Below are positions 7,536 to 16,463 of a stretch of 38,846 nucleotides of DNA, in pieces (position 1 is the stretch's first letter; every line of letters begins with the position of its first letter). The notes beneath the pieces are model-generated. The model saw only the letters and a list, made by a program, of their open reading frames with translations, did not search any database and was not told the origin of the DNA. Where the stretch lies: NCBI GenBank assembly GCA_016210845.1, contig JACQTK010000031.1:1-38846 (forward strand), in the 5' to 3' direction. The translations under genes were made by a program, and so were the position numbers. Source of the DNA: Acidobacteriota bacterium. Lineage in GTDB: Bacteria > Acidobacteriota > Vicinamibacteria > Vicinamibacterales > UBA2999.

Positions 7536-9071
7536 TCACAGCCGCCTGACGGCGGCCGGAAAGTCGCGCCACACGGGCACGCCGCAGAAGTGCGACCCTT
7601 CGGTGCAGCGCGGCGAGACGAGGCCGTTGCGGATGACGCACGGCGGCCCGATGTACCTGCCGATGCGCGGATGGACCGCGCGCACCTGCTCGATCTCATC
7701 CATCGACGCCAGGTAGATCTCCTCCTGCGCGTTGAAACAGGTCCGCAGCGTCCACTTGTGCAGGAGCGCCAGCAGCGATCCCGACTCCACGAAGCGCAGC
7801 GTCTTGGCGTTGGGCAGGACGTACAGCGCGAACTCGAGCGGCACGCCGAGCTGGAGCAGGCGATTCTTGGCGGTCCAGGCGTCCCGCATGGCGGAGTCGT
7901 AGGCCGCCCGCGCGCGGGGGTTCGCCGCGACGAGCCGCGGCGTGATGTAGTCGGGCCGCGTCGTGTCGGCGAAGGTCATCAGCGGCCTCGAGGCGGGCAC
8001 CATGCGATGGCGCTGGTCCTGCGAGTCGGCCGTGTGGCTGAGTCGCTTCTCGAACACGTAGTGCGCATGGTGCAGCGCGCGCATCAACGGCGAGTGGTAC
8101 GACACGTTCAGGACGTCGAGCCGATACCGGTTGGCGGCAGGGTTCATCACCCGGTCCAGCGCCTCGTCATCCGTCATCTCGGCGGCATCGAGCCCGAACA
8201 CGCCACGTACGGCATCCGCGACGATCGCCTCGGCCCCGCTCGAGGCCTCGCGCAGCCGCGACCAGCGGCCGTCGAGGCGGGCGTCGAAGGCGGCGGCGTA
8301 CCCGTCGCCGCCGCCGCGCGGCCGCGGAAAGCCCCCCTCCGGCACGGCCTCGGCCGGAATGGGCTCCTGCCCGACCTTCTCGAAGAACAGCGGGTCCCAC
8401 TCCTTGACCAGGCGCACCATCTCTCCGATCACGGCGCGCCCCTCGTGCGGCGTGTCGCTCGTGTTCATCATCCGCTGCAGACGGTGCAGGACGATGCCCG
8501 AGACGGTGTGGACCATGGAGGTGAACGCGGCAATCGGAATGACGTAGCGCGCCGTCTCGATGGCCCGCTTCTCCGCGTCCCGCTCGATCTGCGTCAGCCG
8601 CTCGGGATTGGTGTTCGGCCGGACGTAGCGCAACTCCTTCAGGATCGCCAGCGCGTCGTCCTTCAGCAGCGCGGCGATCTCCGCGTAGCGATCCCAGGCC
8701 CTGACGATCGCCGCCTCGTACACGTCGCGCGCCTCGCCGCACAGCGGCGGCACGAAGGCGCGCGGCTCCTTCAGCTTGACGTAGCGCTGGCTCGACTGCT
8801 CCGAGTTGTAGAAGGGGTAGGAATGGAGGAACGTCCAGACGAAGTGGCGGGACACGTTCTCCAGCCCGAACTCGAAGTGCGCGTGCTGGTAGACCGTATG
8901 GTGGCCCGCATCGAACGTCAACGCGCCGATCGTGTCGCGCTGCCTGTCGGTGATCTCGCTGGGATCGATCACGCGCGGGGAGTAGCACGTCCGCGCGGCG
9001 GCGATGGCGCCGTCGAACGGCGTCATCGGCGCGGTGCGCAGCGTGACGTGCGGCGGTGCGGTGACGAGCAC
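7536..9071 (-). CDS. thyX: FAD-dependent thymidylate synthase ThyX-like, double-length
   Basis: 511 residues from GTG 9071, about twice a normal ThyX (~220-250). The N-terminal half carries DAGHHTVYQHAHFEF, ENVSRHFVWTFLH and YNSEQSSQRYV. The last matches the end of the ThyX signature, but the RHR part is replaced by FVWTFLHSYPF. The C-terminal half has ISYHSP-like NVSYHSPLMRALHHA, QDQRHRMVPASRPL (an RHRxxxxS element) and LPNAKTLRFVESGSLLALLHKWTLRTCFNAQEEI, typical of the ThyX end. The signature thus looks split over two half-domains, so one chain may build two halves of an active site. The expected reaction is dUMP to dTMP using methylene-THF and FAD. Activity of this long form is inferred. 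Confidence 0.75.
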   Translation of the reverse strand: MLVTAPPHVTLRTAPMTPFDGAIAAARTCYSPRVIDPSEITDRQRDTIGALTFDAGHHTVYQHAHFEFGLENVSRHFVWTFLHSYPFYNSEQSSQRYVKLKEPRAFVPPLCGEARDVYEAAIVRAWDRYAEIAALLKDDALAILKELRYVRPNTNPERLTQIERDAEKRAIETARYVIPIAAFTSMVHTVSGIVLHRLQRMMNTSDTPHEGRAVIGEMVRLVKEWDPLFFEKVGQEPIPAEAVPEGGFPRPRGGGDGYAAAFDARLDGRWSRLREASSGAEAIVADAVRGVFGLDAAEMTDDEALDRVMNPAANRYRLDVLNVSYHSPLMRALHHAHYVFEKRLSHTADSQDQRHRMVPASRPLMTFADTTRPDYITPRLVAANPRARAAYDSAMRDAWTAKNRLLQLGVPLEFALYVLPNAKTLRFVESGSLLALLHKWTLRTCFNAQEEIYLASMDEIEQVRAVHPRIGRYIGPPCVIRNGLVSPRCTEGSHFCGVPVWRDFPAAVRRL

Positions 9072-9082
9072 GGGCGAAACGA

Positions 9083-9112
9083 ATTATAAGTCCGTTCATC
9101 GGTCGCCGTCGT
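9083..9112 (-). promoter_or_regulatory. Candidate promoter of the thyX-pcs operon
   Basis: A perfect TATAAT on the minus strand at 9088-9083 lies 11 bp upstream of the GTG start, in otherwise GC-rich DNA. The -35 region is poor (GAC core only at ~9107-9112). If used, transcription would start only a few bases before the GTG, giving a nearly leaderless mRNA. Confidence 0.35.
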
Positions 9113-9274
9113 GGCTCGGCAGGCGCCCAACGCGTGCGATTTCGTTCACGCGGCGCACCGGCACGTCGCTTCGCAAAACCTGTCGGAGACTCGGGAAGCC
9201 GCTACCGGCTGTCGAATAGGGTCTGGCGCCTGAGGGCTGAGAGGGTTACCATGCGGCGCAAGGGAGCGACGACC

Positions 9275-10000
9275 ATGGCCATCTCACGACGCGACGCGAT
9301 CTGCGGCATCTCCGGAGCCACGCTGGCCGGCTTGTCCCTGGGCGCGCTGACGCCCGAGGCCCTGCAGGCGCAGGCGCCGCAGGCGCAGGAGCCATGGCCG
9401 GATCGCCTCGTGGAGCGGCCGCTCCGCCAGGGGTTCCCCGCGCCCCTGCCGCTCAATCCGGACGGCTCGGCCCCGGAGCACCCGGAAAGCGCGGCGGGGC
9501 CGATCACCGACCCGTTGATGTGGCGCACGCCGAACCGGCAGGCACCGGACATCGAGTTCGACTACCGGAGATTGGCTGTCCGCGTCGATACGCGCGGGCT
9601 CGGCCGGCTCGCGGGGACGCTGCGCTTCGAGGACCTCGAGCAGCTGCCGCGCGTCTCCCACACCTTCCTGATGCAGTGCGGCGCCCCGAACCCGCGCGGG
9701 ATCGTGAAGTGGACCGGCGTCCGGTTCGCCGACTTCGCGGACATGCTCGGACTGGTTCCGGGCGCGCACTACTGCCGGCTCATCGCCTCCGATCGCCACT
9801 ACGTGGACGAGCCGATGACGACCCTGCGGCACCCGCAGGTGATGCTGGCGTGGCTCATGAACAACGAGCCGATCCCGCCGCGGCACGGCGCGCCGCTGCG
9901 GCTCATCGTTCCGTTCCGCTACGGCAACCGGAGCATCAAGGCGATCACGGAGATGACCTTCGCCACGCCCGCGCTGCCGGCGCTGACGCTGCCCGCGTAA
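9275..10000 (+). CDS. Molybdopterin-dependent oxidoreductase (sulfite-oxidase fold), Tat-exported
   Basis: 241 residues. ATG 9275 is chosen for the AGGGAG Shine-Dalgarno at 9261-9266; an upstream in-frame ATG at 9251 is possible. MAISRRDAICGISGATLAG is a twin-arginine-like signal peptide, so the folded cofactor-bearing enzyme is probably exported to the periplasm. The domain resembles the oxidoreductase molybdopterin-binding fold of YedY/sulfite oxidase. It includes FLMQCGAPNPRG with the cysteine expected to bind Mo, WTGVRFADFADMLGL, YVDEPMTTLRHPQVMLAWLMNNEPIPPRHGAPLRLIVPFRYGNRSIKAI. It stands alone, with no heme subunit gene adjacent. The substrate cannot be assigned. Confidence 0.85.
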   Translation: MAISRRDAICGISGATLAGLSLGALTPEALQAQAPQAQEPWPDRLVERPLRQGFPAPLPLNPDGSAPEHPESAAGPITDPLMWRTPNRQAPDIEFDYRRLAVRVDTRGLGRLAGTLRFEDLEQLPRVSHTFLMQCGAPNPRGIVKWTGVRFADFADMLGLVPGAHYCRLIASDRHYVDEPMTTLRHPQVMLAWLMNNEPIPPRHGAPLRLIVPFRYGNRSIKAITEMTFATPALPALTLPA

Positions 10001-10029
10001 CCGTCTCACGGGTCTCGCACGGGATCGTC

Positions 10030-10100
10030 GCGCACGCTGAAGCGTGCGCTTCACAGGCGGAGGCCCCTGCCGCCCGTAGAGCGGCGGCTTCAGCCGCCGC
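10030..10100. repeat. Paired REP-like hairpins between convergent genes
   Basis: Two perfect stem-loops: GCGCACGCT-GA-AGCGTGCGC (10030-10049) and GCGGCGGCT-TC-AGCCGCCGC (10081-10100), the second preceded by GTAGA. They lie between the stops of the molybdopterin oxidoreductase (plus) and the SDR gene (minus) and could act as a bidirectional terminator. Loop and flank pattern match elements at 15117-15178 and 17855-17943. Confidence 0.8.
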
Positions 10101-10112
10101 GGCCTGGCAGCG

Positions 10113-10871
10113 TCAATCCATCGACTGGCCGCCGCAGATGTTGTACGTCTGGCCCGTGATCGCCGACGCCGACGTCGACACGAGGAACCGCACCAGCTCT
10201 GCCACTTCCTCGGGCTGGATGAACCGCTGAATCGGCACGGCCGCGATCGCCTGGTCGCGGAACGCCTCGAACGTCTGGCCGGTGGCCGCCGCCCCCTGCC
10301 GCATTCCCGTCTCCGCCATCTCGGTGTCCACCCATCCCGGGCACAGCGCGTTGACGGTGATCTGCTGCGGCGCCAGCTCGAGCGCCAGCGCGCGCGTGAG
10401 CCCGAGCACGCCATGCTTGGAGGCGCAGTAGGCCGTGTAGCCAGCCACACCGAACCGGCCGAGCACCGAGGACATGTTGACGATCCGGCCGCCCTCCCGC
10501 ATCAGCGGCAGCGCTTCGCGCGTGACGAGATACATGCCGACGAGATTGGTGTCGAGCGTCCGCCGCCAGCGCGCGATGTCGGAGCCCGCGAGCGGCTCGC
10601 CGCCGCCGGCCCCCGCGTTGTTGACGAGGACGTCGAGACGGCCGGCCTCGGCGGCGAGCGTCCGAACGGCCCCTGCCACAGACGCCGCGCGCGTGACGTC
10701 CATCTCGAGCGCGAGCGCGCGGCCGCCGAGGCTCTCGAGATCGGCCGCGGCGGACTCGAGCGGGCTCCGGGTGCGACCCGCCACCGCGACGCACGTGCCC
10801 GGTCCGCCCAGGGCGCGCGCAATCGCACGCCCGATCCCCCGCCCGCCGCCCGTGACGAGCGCGACGCGCAT
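10113..10871 (-). CDS. Short-chain dehydrogenase/reductase (SDR)
   Basis: 252 residues of classical SDR architecture. The cofactor loop TGGGRGIGRAIA is near residues 7-18, NNAG follows, and the catalytic serine is in NMSSVLGRFG with YxxxK as YTAYCASK. The C-terminal PGWVDTEM and ITGQTYNICGGQSMD are typical of FabG-like enzymes. R in VAVAGRTRS favours NADP(H). The ATG at 10871 overlaps the stop of the deformylase by one base (TGATG), so the genes are translationally coupled. The substrate is unknown. 3-oxoacyl-ACP reductase-like or hydroxyacid dehydrogenase activities are both possible. Confidence 0.85.
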   Translation of the reverse strand: MRVALVTGGGRGIGRAIARALGGPGTCVAVAGRTRSPLESAAADLESLGGRALALEMDVTRAASVAGAVRTLAAEAGRLDVLVNNAGAGGGEPLAGSDIARWRRTLDTNLVGMYLVTREALPLMREGGRIVNMSSVLGRFGVAGYTAYCASKHGVLGLTRALALELAPQQITVNALCPGWVDTEMAETGMRQGAAATGQTFEAFRDQAIAAVPIQRFIQPEEVAELVRFLVSTSASAITGQTYNICGGQSMD

Positions 10872-11398
10872 CAATCGTGATCCTTGGCGTGGAAGCGGGA
10901 GTACTCCTCGAGATAGGTGAGCGACTGCATCGACGCCATCCGATCCAGGAACAGGATGCCGTCCACGTGGTCCGTCTCGTGCTGTACCACGCGCGCCGGA
11001 AAGCCCTTCAGGCTCAGCTCGATCGGCCGGCCGTCGCGGTCGAGCGCATCGAGCGTGATGTCGGTGACGCGCGGCACCAGGCCGCGGAAGTCAGGGATGC
11101 TGAGGCACCCCTCCCAGCCCTCCTCCTTCGACGCCGTCTGCGGCGTGATGTCCGGGTTGATCACCACCGTGGCCGGTGTCTTCCCGTCCGGCTCCTCGGC
11201 CAGCAGCGCCACGAACAGCCGCAGGCCCACGTGCACCTGCGGCCCCGCCAGTCCCACCCCGTTGTACTCGTGCATCGTCTCGATCATGTCGTCGATGAGC
11301 TTCTGCACGAGCGGATTGCGGAGATCGGCCTTGTCGAGCGGACGTGCGCGCTGACGCAGCACCGGGTGCCCCATGCGCGCGACTTTCAAGATCGACAT
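10871..11398 (-). CDS. def: Peptide deformylase
   Basis: Removes the formyl group from the N-terminal methionine of nascent proteins. All three family motifs are present in 175 residues: GVGLAGPQV (GxGLAAxQ, with G for the second A), EGCLSIP with the metal-binding cysteine, and QHETDHVDG with the two metal-binding histidines and the catalytic glutamate. The length is normal. The start is 26 bp from the divergent Nudix gene start, leaving little room for separate promoters. It leads directly into the SDR gene. Confidence 0.95.
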   Translation of the reverse strand: MSILKVARMGHPVLRQRARPLDKADLRNPLVQKLIDDMIETMHEYNGVGLAGPQVHVGLRLFVALLAEEPDGKTPATVVINPDITPQTASKEEGWEGCLSIPDFRGLVPRVTDITLDALDRDGRPIELSLKGFPARVVQHETDHVDGILFLDRMASMQSLTYLEEYSRFHAKDHD

Positions 11399-11424
11399 GA
11401 AAGATGATTATATGGGCCTCGGCG

Positions 11425-11943
11425 ATGCATCCGCACGACCATAGCGCGGCGTTTCGCTTCTGCCCGGTCTGCGGCGGGCCGCTCGAGCCGCGGCTCTTGA
11501 GGCACGGCGACCCGTCGCGGCTCGTGTGCGTCACGTGCGGCTTCGTCTTCTACCTCGACCCGAAGCTCGCCGTCGGCACCATCATCCAGGACGACCGCCG
11601 CCGCGTCGTCCTCGTGAAGCGTGCCATCGAGCCCGGCTACGGCAAGTGGGTCTTCCCGGGCGGGTACGTCGACCGCGGCGAGGAAATTCGGGTGGCCGCC
11701 GTTCGCGAGGCGCGCGAGGAGACCGGCCTCGAGGTCCGCATCGATCGCCTGATCAACATCTACTCCTACACCGGCCGCACGCCGGTGATCATCGTCTATG
11801 CCGCCACGGCGATCGGCGGCTGTCTCGGGTGCGACGACGAGGGGCTCGACGTGAGCTTCTTCGAGCCGTCGGAGATTCCCTGGGACGAGCTGGCGTTCCG
11901 CAGCACGCAGGAGGCGCTGCGGGAGTTTCTCGGCGGCCCGTAA
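11425..11943 (+). CDS. Nudix hydrolase with N-terminal zinc ribbon
   Basis: 172 residues from ATG 11425; ATG 11404 adds seven residues and almost abuts the divergent deformylase start. The N-terminal zinc ribbon CPVCGG...CVTCGF (two CxxC pairs) precedes DPKLAVGTII. The Nudix box is exact: GGYVDRGEEIRVAAVREAREETGLEV, with the REAREE metal-binding glutamates. Zinc-ribbon Nudix proteins of this form hydrolyse nucleoside diphosphate derivatives such as ADP-ribose or NADH-like compounds. The substrate here is not predictable. The stop codon lies in the loop of a strong hairpin (11932-11952). Confidence 0.88.
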   Translation: MHPHDHSAAFRFCPVCGGPLEPRLLRHGDPSRLVCVTCGFVFYLDPKLAVGTIIQDDRRRVVLVKRAIEPGYGKWVFPGGYVDRGEEIRVAAVREAREETGLEVRIDRLINIYSYTGRTPVIIVYAATAIGGCLGCDDEGLDVSFFEPSEIPWDELAFRSTQEALREFLGGP

Positions 11944-11952
11944 AGGGCCGCC
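11932..11952. terminator. Hairpin at convergent Nudix / fbaB ends
   Basis: Perfect 8-bp arms GGCGGCCC and GGGCCGCC around GTAAA. The Nudix stop TAA is the loop. It is 20 bp from the fbaB stop on the other strand. There is no U-tract, but the position suits bidirectional termination or transcript-end protection. It belongs to the same loop class (TAAA) as the dispersed hairpins. Confidence 0.6.
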
Positions 11953-11971
11953 CTACGTACGGCAGACTACC

Positions 11972-13037
<1,066 letters not shown>

Positions 13038-13060
<23 letters not shown>

Positions 13061-14246
13061 TGTGCACCTCGGCTCTCGATCCTACCATCGGGAATTGGAA
13101 GTCTTCCACGGCCGCTTCGCCGACCGCCCGCTCCACCAGCTCATCGATGGGCAGCGCGCGCTCGGCCGCCTCGATCGACGCCACCCTCGCGCGCGTCAGC
13201 GGGTTGCGGGGCGTGAACAAGGTACAGCAGTCCTGGTCGGCAATGATCGAGATTGGATACGTCCCGATCCTCATGGCCTCCGCCGTGATCTCGTCCTTGT
13301 CCATGCCAATCAACGGCCGAAACACGGGGAGCGTGGCGACGGCGCCCACCACGGCCAGGTTCTCCAGCGTCTGCGAGGCGACCTGCCCGACCGCGTCACC
13401 GGTCACCAGCGCCTGGGTGCCGCGCGCGCGGGCGATGCGCTCCGCGATGCGCAGCATCAGGCGCCGGTAGATCACGACGCGCATCGGGGCGGGCACGGTC
13501 AGGACGACGCGCTGCTGGATGTCCCCGAATGCGACGAGGTACAGGCGCGACCGCTGCTGCCACCGCGTCAGCAGCGTCACCAGCTCGCGCGCCTTCTCCT
13601 GCGACGCGCGCGACAGGATGGGATAGCTGTGGAAGTGGATGAACGTCACGATGCAGCCGCGCTTCATCATCCGATGTGCCGCCACGGGGGAGTCGATGCC
13701 GCCCGAGAGCAGGCAGGCCACGCGCCCAGCCGTCCCCGTCGGCAGGCCGCCGGGCCCTCGTTCCTTTCCGAAGAAGTAGAACGCCTCGCTGGTGAGCAGC
13801 TCGACGTGGACGACGAGCTCGGGCTGCTCGAGGTCCACGCGCCAGCCGCGCGCGCTCTTGATGCGACCGCCAATCTCGCGCTCCACCTGCGGCGACGTCA
13901 GCGGAAACCGCTTGTCGGCGCGGCGGGCGGACACCCTGAAGCTCGAGCAGGTGCGGTCCTCGAGGTCGCGCAGGATGGCCGCCGCGACGGCGTCGAGATC
14001 GAGGGGCGCCCGTGCGGCATAGGAAAAGTTCGCCACCCCAAACGTCCGCCGGACGCGGTCGCCCACCTCCTCGCGCGTGGCCTCGGGACCCAGCACGATC
14101 TCGATGCGCCCCATCAGCGGACGCACGGCGCGCACGTCGAGGTCTGCCACGGCGTGGCGCAGGTTGCGGACGAGCCGCCCCAGGAACCAGGGGCGGTTCT
14201 TCCCCTTCAACGCGATCTCCTGATAATGGACGACGATCGACGTCAT
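13038..14246 (-). CDS. thiI: tRNA 4-thiouridine synthase ThiI, without rhodanese domain
   Basis: 402 residues from an ATG that overlaps the hpnE stop (ATGA). It has an N-terminal ferredoxin-like/THUMP part ([39 protein letters not shown]), then the PP-loop [18 protein letters not shown] (~175-192) and the C-terminal [20 protein letters not shown]. It activates U8 of tRNA by adenylation for sulfur transfer. The C-terminal rhodanese domain of E. coli ThiI is missing, as in most bacteria outside Gammaproteobacteria. A DCC pair (ADQDCCTLF) is present near the end. The sulfur donor must therefore be supplied in trans. Confidence 0.92.
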
Positions 14247-15586
14247 GGGAGCGCGGCCTCGGCGGCGGCATGGCCGCTGAGGACCGCCCCCTCGATGGTA
14301 GCGGGCAGGCCCGTCTCGATCCAGTCGCCAGCCAGCAGCAAACCGGGAATGGCCGTCCGCGTCGCCGGCCGCGCGGGTTGATCCGGCGCCACCGAGAACG
14401 TGGCCCGCTTCTCGCGCACGACGACCGCCCGGCGCAGCACCGCCGAGCGGACCTCCGGCAGCGCGGCGCGCAGCTCGTCGAGGGCCAGGTCGACGAGCTC
14501 CTGATTGCCCCGCGCGACGACCACCTCGGCGCCGCTGGAAATCAAGGACAGGTGAGAGGCCTGTCCACCGAAGACGCTTCTCTTGTCGAACACCCACTGC
14601 AGCGTCCGACCGGGCAGCCCGAGGACGCTCAGCGGCGTCACGATCCGATCGAACCAGAGGTTGACCGTCACGATGGGCGAGGCTGCGGTGCGGGCGGCCG
14701 CGTCGAGCACCGCGGTGAGCTCGGCGGGCGGCGGCTCGAACGCCTCGGAGAGCGCGTACCACGGAACGGCGCAGATGACCGCACGCGCACGGAGCGTCTC
14801 GCCGCGCACTCTGACGTGCGGCCACGAGATTCGCGCGGGCGCGTTGACCCGTAGCTCGCCGCCTCGCGACTCGATGAACGCGCGAGCCGGCCGCGCAAAC
14901 ACCTCGTCGAGTGGCTTGACCGGCAGCGCCAGGGCGGCGTCGCGCGGGCGCCCGCCGAGCATCCTGCTCAGCACGGGGACGAGAGCTCCGGCCGCGGCGA
15001 CGTCGATCGCCTGGTTGAGCGCCGCCACGGCGAGCGGCTCCCAGAGCAGCTCGATGAGCCTGCGCGGCTGGCCGTGGCGCTCCAGCCATTGCCGCACGGT
15101 CTCGCGCCCATCGTCCGCGCAGGCTAAAGCCTGCGCTCTACGGGTGGCCGGGTGTAGCGCGGGGGCTTTAGCCCCCGCGATGGCCCGCCGCATGCGGAGG
15201 ATGGCCAGCCGGTCGTGCCAGCCGAGGGCCTTCCAGGCGAACACGCCGGCGAGCAGATGCCACGGCGGCGGCAGCGGCGGGCAGACCAGCCGCGACGCGC
15301 GGCCTCCGCGGTCGATCATGTCAACGGCCAGCCGCGGCTGCACCCGGACGTGCGCCTCCGCGCCGATCCGCCGCAGGAAGCGGAAGGTCTCGTGATAACA
15401 GCCGAAGAGCACGTGCTGGCCGTTGTCGACACGCTCGCCCGTGGCGGGATCGGTGAAGGCGGTGACGCGGCCGCCGAGCGTCGGCCTGGCCTCGAGCACG
15501 AGCACGCGGGCGCCGCGCTCGGCCAGCGCCGACGCGGCGCTCAGGCCCGCTACGCCCGCGCCGATCGCGATCGCGTCAAAGGCCAC
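14243..15586 (-). CDS. hpnE: Hydroxysqualene dehydroxylase HpnE
   Basis: A 447-residue FAD-dependent protein of the phytoene-desaturase/amine-oxidase superfamily: GAGVAGLSAASALAERGARVLVLEAR at the start, and GLLLAGDWIETGLPATIEGAVLSG at the end. As the third gene of hpnC-hpnD-hpnE it should reduce hydroxysqualene to squalene for hopanoids. The GTG start at 15586 is one base from the hpnD stop. Residues ~137-157 (AGAKAPALHPATRRAQALAC) are encoded by a paired hairpin repeat that appears to have inserted in frame in a helical region. Whether the enzyme tolerates this is not clear. Confidence 0.9.
   Translation of the reverse strand: MAFDAIAIGAGVAGLSAASALAERGARVLVLEARPTLGGRVTAFTDPATGERVDNGQHVLFGCYHETFRFLRRIGAEAHVRVQPRLAVDMIDRGGRASRLVCPPLPPPWHLLAGVFAWKALGWHDRLAILRMRRAIAGAKAPALHPATRRAQALACADDGRETVRQWLERHGQPRRLIELLWEPLAVAALNQAIDVAAAGALVPVLSRMLGGRPRDAALALPVKPLDEVFARPARAFIESRGGELRVNAPARISWPHVRVRGETLRARAVICAVPWYALSEAFEPPPAELTAVLDAAARTAASPIVTVNLWFDRIVTPLSVLGLPGRTLQWVFDKRSVFGGQASHLSLISSGAEVVVARGNQELVDLALDELRAALPEVRSAVLRRAVVVREKRATFSVAPDQPARPATRTAIPGLLLAGDWIETGLPATIEGAVLSGHAAAEAALP
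15117..15178. repeat. Paired REP-like hairpins inside hpnE
   Basis: GCGCAGGCT-AA-AGCCTGCGC (15117-15136) is followed by TCTAC. After a short spacer comes GTAG, then GCGGGGGCT-TT-AGCCCCCGC (15159-15178). Both stems are perfect 9-bp pairs and face each other. The same hairpin-CTAC...GTAG-hairpin layout occurs between genes elsewhere in the window. Here the element lies wholly within the hpnE coding frame. Confidence 0.88.
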
Positions 15587-15587
15587 C

Positions 15588-16463
15588 CTAGCTCGGTGCC
15601 TCGGTGCCTCGGTGTTTCGTCGGGGCAGACCATAACGTTCGCGCCCAGATCCGGAGCGCGATGGCCGCGCGGTACGGCCGCGGCACGCGGATCCGGCGGC
15701 GGAAGACGTCGTAGCCGGCCCGCTCGATGCGCTGCAGGACGGCGAAATAGATGCCCCCCATGATCTCGGCGGCCACGACGCGCGGCGCGTCCGCCGCGGG
15801 CAGTTCCGCCGCCGCGCGGCGGTAGTACCCGCGCGCGCGCTGGCACTCGAAGCGCAGCAGGTCGCGCACCGGAGGCGTCAGCCGCCCTGCTTCCAGGGCC
15901 GCCTCGGTTACGCCAAACCGCTCGAGATCCTCGAGCGGGAGGTACACGCGGCCTCGCCGCAGGTCGACCGCCACGTCGCGAATGATGTTCGTGAGCTGAA
16001 GGGCGATGCCAAGGTTCACCGCATACGCCCGCGTCCGAAGATCCTGGTACCCGAAGATCTCCACGCAAATGAGCCCGACCATCGACGCGACGTGACGGCA
16101 GTATGCCTCCAGCTCCTCGAACGTCGCGTACCGCACGCGATCCAGGTCCATCGCCACCCCGTCGATGAGCGACTCGAACGGCTGGCGCGGAAGGTGGAAC
16201 TCCGCAATGAACGGCCGCAGCGCGCGTCCCTGCGGCGTCGAAGGCTCGCCGTCGGGGCCATAGCAGGCTGCCAGCTCCGCGCGCCACATCCCCAACTGCT
16301 GCGCGGCCCGGGTGCAGGCCTCACTCGTGAGCCGGGCTTCGGGCATGACCTCGTCCACGGCATCGTCCACCGCGCGGCAGAAGTCCCAGACCGCGATGAT
16401 CGCGCGGCGCTTGCGGGGTGGCAGCACCAGGAACGAGTAGTAGAAGCTGGTGTCGCGGCTCAT
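15588..16463 (-). CDS. hpnD: Presqualene diphosphate synthase HpnD
   Basis: 291 residues; ATG 16463 overlaps the hpnC stop (ATGA). The two aspartate-rich prenyl-diphosphate sites are present: CRAVDDAVDE (~30-39) and LQLTNIIRDVAVDLRRGRVYLP (~150-170). It condenses two farnesyl diphosphates to presqualene diphosphate, which HpnC then converts. The family's GLICVEIFGY and YFAVLQRIERAGYDVF are also seen. The last residues (KHRGTEAPS) are encoded by a triple 8-bp tandem repeat, suggesting a replaced C-terminus. Confidence 0.92.
   Translation of the reverse strand: MSRDTSFYYSFLVLPPRKRRAIIAVWDFCRAVDDAVDEVMPEARLTSEACTRAAQQLGMWRAELAACYGPDGEPSTPQGRALRPFIAEFHLPRQPFESLIDGVAMDLDRVRYATFEELEAYCRHVASMVGLICVEIFGYQDLRTRAYAVNLGIALQLTNIIRDVAVDLRRGRVYLPLEDLERFGVTEAALEAGRLTPPVRDLLRFECQRARGYYRRAAAELPAADAPRVVAAEIMGGIYFAVLQRIERAGYDVFRRRIRVPRPYRAAIALRIWARTLWSAPTKHRGTEAPS
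15592..15615. repeat. Three 8-bp tandem units (CTCGGTGC) at the 3' end of hpnD
   Basis: CTCGGTGC, CTCGGTGC, CTCGGTGT run head to tail and encode the HpnD tail. The period resembles the CACAGAG/CACCGAG class of short dispersed repeats, one copy of which forms the inverted repeat at 1508-1574. Confidence 0.7.

Noticed and set aside
9217-9255. GGGCTGAGAGGGTTACC, reminiscent of a TPP riboswitch core
   Set aside because: The remaining conserved TPP elements are absent and the downstream gene is a molybdopterin enzyme. The similarity is confined to a few bases.
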